DNA of 60,095 nt. It comes from Caballeronia sp. GAFFF1. GTDB lineage: Bacteria; Pseudomonadota; Gammaproteobacteria; Burkholderiales; Burkholderiaceae. Both the position numbers and the translations under genes were made by a program. Shown here piece after piece: positions 56,469 to 60,095 of the stretch (its first letter is position 1; every line of letters starts with the position of its first letter). Below the pieces are notes generated by a model. It had not been told where the DNA came from and did not search any database. It saw only the letters and a list, made by a program, of their open reading frames with translations. Location of the stretch: NCBI RefSeq assembly GCF_023630705.1, contig NZ_JALQEM010000021.1, forward strand, positions 1 to 60,095, read 5' to 3'.

Positions 56469-58010
56469 ATGTCCACCGTATCCAACGACCATGCGGTCAT
56501 CCGGCTGCATCCGAAAGACGACGTCGTGATCGCGACACGTCAGTTGCTCTCCGGCGCGCGCATTGCGTCGGAGGATCTCGTCGTCACCGGGCTCATTCCG
56601 CCGGGCCACAAGATCGCGACCCGCGCGATCGCGGCGGGCGAGCCCGTCAAACGCTACAACCAGATCATCGGCGTGGCGAAAGAGGCGATCGCGCGCGGCC
56701 AGCACGTGCACACGCAAAACCTCTCGATGGCCGATTTCGCGCGCGAACACGAGTTCGGCGTCGACAAGCATCCGACGCCGTTCGTCGAGTCGCCGGCCAC
56801 GTTCATGGGCATTCGCCGCGACGACGGGCGCGTCGCCACGCGCAATTTCGTCGGCGTGCTGACGAGCGTGAACTGCTCGGCGACGGTCGCGCGCGCCATC
56901 GCGGACCATTTCCGGCGCGACGTGCATCCGGAAGTGCTGGCGGATTATCCGAACGTCGATGGCGTGATCGCGCTCACGCACGGACTGGGATGCGGCATCG
57001 ACATGCAGGGCGAAGGGCTCGGCATTTTGCGCCGCACGCTCGCCGGCTACGCGGTGCATCCGAACTTTCATTCGGTGCTGTTCGTCGGCTTGGGCTGCGA
57101 GACGAACCAGATCGGCGGTGTGCTTGAATCGGCAGGATTGAAGGACGGCGAGCGGCTGCGCAGCTTCACGATTCAAGATAGCGGCGGCACGCGGAAAACC
57201 ATCGAACGCGGCATCGCGATGGTTAAGGAGATGCTCGCGGACGCCAACCGCGTGCGGCGTGAGCCGTTGCCGGCGTCGCATCTGATCGTCGGCTTGCAGT
57301 GCGGCGGCTCGGACGGCTATTCGGGCATCTCCGCGAATCCGGCGCTCGGCGCGGCAGTCGACAAGCTCGTTGCGCACGGCGGCACCGCGATTCTTTCCGA
57401 AACGCCCGAAGTGTACGGCGCGGAGCATTTGCTGACGCGGCGCGCAGTGAGCCGCGAAGTCGGCGAAAAGCTTCTTGCCCGCATCAAGTGGTGGGAAAGC
57501 TACTGCGAGCGCAACGGCGCGGCGATGGACAACAACCCGTCGGCGGGCAACAAGGTGGGCGGGCTGACCACGATTCTCGAGAAATCGCTCGGCGCGGTCG
57601 CCAAGGGCGGCACGACCAATCTCGTCGAAGTGTACGAGTACGCGCAGCGTATCGACGCCAAGGGCTTCGTTTTCATGGATTCGCCCGGCTACGATCCGAT
57701 GTCTGCGACCGGCCAGGTGGCATCCGGCGCGAACCTGATCTGCTTCACCACGGGCCGCGGCTCGGCTTACGGCTGCGCGCCGTCGCCATCGCTCAAGCTC
57801 GCGACCAACACGGCGCTGTGGGAGCGGCAGGAAGACGACATGGATATCAACTGCGGCGGCGTGATCGACGGCACCGCGACGATCGACCAGCTCGGCGACG
57901 AGATTTTCCAGATGATGCTGGACTGCGCGTCAGGCGTGCCGTCGAAGAGCGAGCAGCATGGCTACGGGCAGAGCGAGTTCGTGCCGTGGCAGGTTGGCGT
58001 GGTGACTTGA
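56469..58010 (+). CDS. uxaA: Altronate dehydratase
   Basis: A 513-residue dehydratase of the UxaA/GarD family. The N-terminal SAF domain (about residues 10-95) is joined to the larger catalytic part with SVNCSATVAR, THGLGCGIDMQGEG, GLGCETNQI, LQCGGSDGYSG and FTTGRGSAYGC, whose cysteines and histidine hold the metal. It turns altronate into 2-keto-3-deoxygluconate. Galactarate dehydratase is an alternative by fold; the nearby reductase favours altronate. The isomerase UxaC is not in the window. Confidence 0.82.
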   Translation: MSTVSNDHAVIRLHPKDDVVIATRQLLSGARIASEDLVVTGLIPPGHKIATRAIAAGEPVKRYNQIIGVAKEAIARGQHVHTQNLSMADFAREHEFGVDKHPTPFVESPATFMGIRRDDGRVATRNFVGVLTSVNCSATVARAIADHFRRDVHPEVLADYPNVDGVIALTHGLGCGIDMQGEGLGILRRTLAGYAVHPNFHSVLFVGLGCETNQIGGVLESAGLKDGERLRSFTIQDSGGTRKTIERGIAMVKEMLADANRVRREPLPASHLIVGLQCGGSDGYSGISANPALGAAVDKLVAHGGTAILSETPEVYGAEHLLTRRAVSREVGEKLLARIKWWESYCERNGAAMDNNPSAGNKVGGLTTILEKSLGAVAKGGTTNLVEVYEYAQRIDAKGFVFMDSPGYDPMSATGQVASGANLICFTTGRGSAYGCAPSPSLKLATNTALWERQEDDMDINCGGVIDGTATIDQLGDEIFQMMLDCASGVPSKSEQHGYGQSEFVPWQVGVVT

Positions 58011-58280
58011 TCGAAGTCGTAGACAAGCGGTGCAATCGGACGGCGCGCCATTCGTGGGGAAGCATCCGCGAGTGGCTGCGCGGTCGCAGGATTTTCGTGC
58101 ACGTAGCATCCGCGAGCATCTGCTTGGAGATCAGGCGCCGATCGCGTTCGATCGCTTACGTGCATGGGTATCAGCAATGGGTTCGGGTCTTTCCGAGCCA
58201 CGTCGGGCGCGACGGGCGGAGCCGAGTCATCGAAAGCCTCGGCCCACTTGAACCAGTCTATTAGCAGCGATGCCGTTGGC

Positions 58281-59915
58281 TTATACGGTGGCGGAATGCT
58301 CGGCCATCATCTGCAAAGCAACCGCCTCCGCGACTTCAATACCGTCGATAGCCGCCGAGTAGATACCTCCCGCGTAGCCCGCGCCCTCGCCTGCGGGATA
58401 TAAGCCTTCGACATTCACGCTCTGATAGTCATCCTTTCGACGCACGCGCAACGGCGATGACGTGCGCGTCTCGACGCCGGTCAGCACCGCATCGTGCATG
58501 CCGAAGCCGGGGAGCTTCTTGTCGATCTGGGGCAGCGCCTCCCGGATCGCCTCGATCACGTAATCCGGCAAAACCGTGCTCAGATCGGTCGGCTTGACGC
58601 CCGGCTTATATGACGGAATCACCGACCCGAGCGACGTCGACGGACGGCCGGCAATGAAGTCCCCAACGAGCTGCGCAGGCGCGCAGTAATCGCCGCCGCC
58701 GAGTTCGAACGCGCGCTCCTCCCACTTCCGCTGAAACGCGATGCCCGCCAGAGGACCGCCGGGATAATCCTCCGGCGTGATGCCGACGACGATGCCCGCG
58801 TTCGCATTCCGCTCCGCGCGCGAATACTGGCTCATGCCGTTGGTGACGACGCGCCCGGGCTCGGATGTCGCCGCGACGACCGTACCGCCCGGACACATGC
58901 AAAAGCTGTAGACGGAGCGCCCGTTGCTGCAGTGATGCACTACTTTGTAGTCGGCAGCGCCCAGGCGCTCATGCCCGGCGAACTTGCCGAAGCGACTACG
59001 GTCGATCACACCCTGCGGATGTTCGATGCGAAAGCCGAGCGAGAACGGCTTGGCTTCCATGAAAACGCCGCGTTTGTGCAGCATCTCGAAGGTATCGCGC
59101 GCGCTATGGCCGACCGCCAGCACAACGTGGTCGCAGCGAAGCGTTTCACCAGTCGACAGGCGCAGGCCGCGCACTTTGCCGTCATCGATGTCGATATCTT
59201 CGACGCGCTGCTGAAAGCGCACTTCGCCGCCGAGTTGGTGAATCGTCGCGCGCATCTTTTCGACCATACTAACGAGTCGAAACGTACCGATATGCGGGCG
59301 GCTCAGATAAAGAATGTCTTCCGGCGCGCCTGCTTTGACGAATTCGTCGAGAACCTTCCGGCCGTAGTGCTTCGGATCCTTAATCTGGCTATACAGCTTG
59401 CCGTCCGAGAACGTACCGGCACCGCCTTCTCCGAACTGCACGTTCGACTCCGGCTGGAGTTCGTTCCGCCGCCATAGCCCCCATGTGTCTTTCGTTCTTT
59501 CACGAACGGCCTTCCCGCGCTCGAGGATGATCGGCCGAAAGCCCATTTGCGCGAGGATTAGCCCGGCGAAGAGGCCGCAAGGACCCATGCCGATTACCAC
59601 CGGTCGCAACATAGAGGACCGCTCGGGCGCTCGCGTCACAAAGTGGTACGTCATATCGGGCGTCACGCCGCAGTGCGGATGCGGATGTGCTTTGAGGCGA
59701 TCGAGCGCAGAGGCTTCGTCCTTCACCGTGACATCGACGATGTAGGTCAGCTTGATGTCGGCCCGTTTGCGGGCATCGTGGGCGCGGCGGAAGACATGGA
59801 AATCGACGAGTTCTTCCGCCGCGATTCCAACTTCACCCAGACGCGCGATCACGGCTGGCCTGATAGCAGAATCGGGATGATCCAGCGGGAGTTTGATTTC
59901 GCTTAAACGTAGCAT
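58281..59915 (-). CDS. FAD-dependent dehydrogenase, COG2509 type
   Basis: A 544-residue flavoprotein. An N-terminal domain of about 100 residues (with ADIKLTYIVDV) is followed by the Rossmann motif VIGMGPCGLFAGLILAQMG, the EGGAGTFSDGKLYSQIKDP segment, HHCSNGRSVYSFCMCPGGTVVAA and the C-terminal GLYPAGEGAGYAGGIYSAAIDG. The CxC pair may be redox-active. This group is widespread, and its substrate is unknown. It stands alone near the rRNA operon. Confidence 0.82.
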   Translation of the reverse strand: MLRLSEIKLPLDHPDSAIRPAVIARLGEVGIAAEELVDFHVFRRAHDARKRADIKLTYIVDVTVKDEASALDRLKAHPHPHCGVTPDMTYHFVTRAPERSSMLRPVVIGMGPCGLFAGLILAQMGFRPIILERGKAVRERTKDTWGLWRRNELQPESNVQFGEGGAGTFSDGKLYSQIKDPKHYGRKVLDEFVKAGAPEDILYLSRPHIGTFRLVSMVEKMRATIHQLGGEVRFQQRVEDIDIDDGKVRGLRLSTGETLRCDHVVLAVGHSARDTFEMLHKRGVFMEAKPFSLGFRIEHPQGVIDRSRFGKFAGHERLGAADYKVVHHCSNGRSVYSFCMCPGGTVVAATSEPGRVVTNGMSQYSRAERNANAGIVVGITPEDYPGGPLAGIAFQRKWEERAFELGGGDYCAPAQLVGDFIAGRPSTSLGSVIPSYKPGVKPTDLSTVLPDYVIEAIREALPQIDKKLPGFGMHDAVLTGVETRTSSPLRVRRKDDYQSVNVEGLYPAGEGAGYAGGIYSAAIDGIEVAEAVALQMMAEHSATV

Positions 59916-60024
59916 GAGAACTCGATGACAACGACGATGCGGGATACGACGGAGATTTTAGCGCGCCTGCATCGGTTCGCCGCGCGGAGTCGACTTGCGC
60001 ACCGCGCGCGGTGCCGGAAAACGC

Positions 60025-60055
60025 AAAAACCCCACCTTTGTGGGGTGGGGTTTTT
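60025..60055 (-). terminator. Terminator of the rRNA operon at the right edge
   Basis: CCCCACC (60030-60036) pairs with GGTGGGG (60044-60050), extended by A5 (60025-60029) and T5 (60051-60055), around a 7-base loop. Read on the minus strand it follows the 5S 3' end by 16 bases and ends the rrn transcript. Confidence 0.88.
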
Positions 60056-60071
60056 GTTTAGGGCAAGGGGA

Positions 60072-60095
60072 GCCTGACGATTACCTACTTTCACA
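60072..60095 (-). rRNA. rrf: 5S rRNA, 3' end only
   Basis: The last 24 bases of the window are the complement of the conserved 3' end of beta-proteobacterial 5S rRNA (GTGAAAGTAGGTAATCGTC read on the minus strand). The gene runs off the edge; its terminator lies just downstream in the window. Confidence 0.85.

Overview
The window reads as chromosomal DNA of a Burkholderiaceae bacterium close to Paraburkholderia/Caballeronia. Evidence: very high GC with strong G/C preference at third codon positions, a Burkholderia-type phenylacetate (paa) cluster, the trpE-trpG-trpD-trpC order behind gph, the hemA-prfA-prmC-grxD-ubiX run, and rRNA features of that group. The right edge enters the 3' end of a 5S rRNA gene on the minus strand, behind its terminator. 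The left edge carries a near-consensus rRNA-type promoter firing leftwards. The segment therefore appears to lie between two rRNA operons, which would also explain where it ends.

Layout. 0.3-5.6 kb: paa genes (crotonase, paaN, paaG, paaI, paaK) around a divergent promoter with a TetR-type palindrome. 5.6-7.3 kb: mltA, a small membrane protein and apaG. 7.6-14.8 kb: rpe-gph, a Trp-rich leader peptide with attenuator, trpEGDC, a CYTH protein and ung, closed by a strong terminator. 14.9-20.8 kb: azoreductase, M61 peptidase, dsbC, a UbiH-family hydroxylase and ychF. 20.8-28.5 kb: an accessory stretch with less extreme base composition, decayed genes and unassigned DNA. It holds a dnaE2 tail, a KaiC-like ATPase with a single-domain response regulator, a CHASE3-GGDEF diguanylate cyclase, and two DUF1254-type secreted proteins, one of them broken. 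28.8-36.7 kb: a DUF3761 protein, ettA, a DUF748 protein, HAD and isochorismatase hydrolases, a frameshifted Xaa-Pro aminopeptidase, a small membrane protein and an isolated AT-richer glycosyltransferase. 36.8-42 kb: hemA-prfA-prmC-grxD-ubiX and a DODA-type dioxygenase. 42-51 kb: amino-acid permease, cold-shock gene, Hsp70-like protein, MFS transporter, an array of degenerate repeats of a nitroreductase gene tail, and an MFS/TetR pair with two operators. 51-58 kb: DUF1415, a methyltransferase, a small orphan, and a hexuronate cluster (GntR regulator, tagaturonate reductase, MFS, altronate dehydratase). 58.3-59.9 kb: a COG2509-type flavoprotein, then the rrn terminator and 5S end.

Most of the window is ordinary core metabolism. 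The parts that most repay a second look are the repeat array at 47.4-48.1 kb, the KaiC-like/response-regulator island, the trp attenuator, the GTGA-split aminopeptidase and the paired TetR operators. No CRISPR array, complete insertion sequence or tRNA gene was seen. All functional assignments are by reading motifs; no database search was possible.
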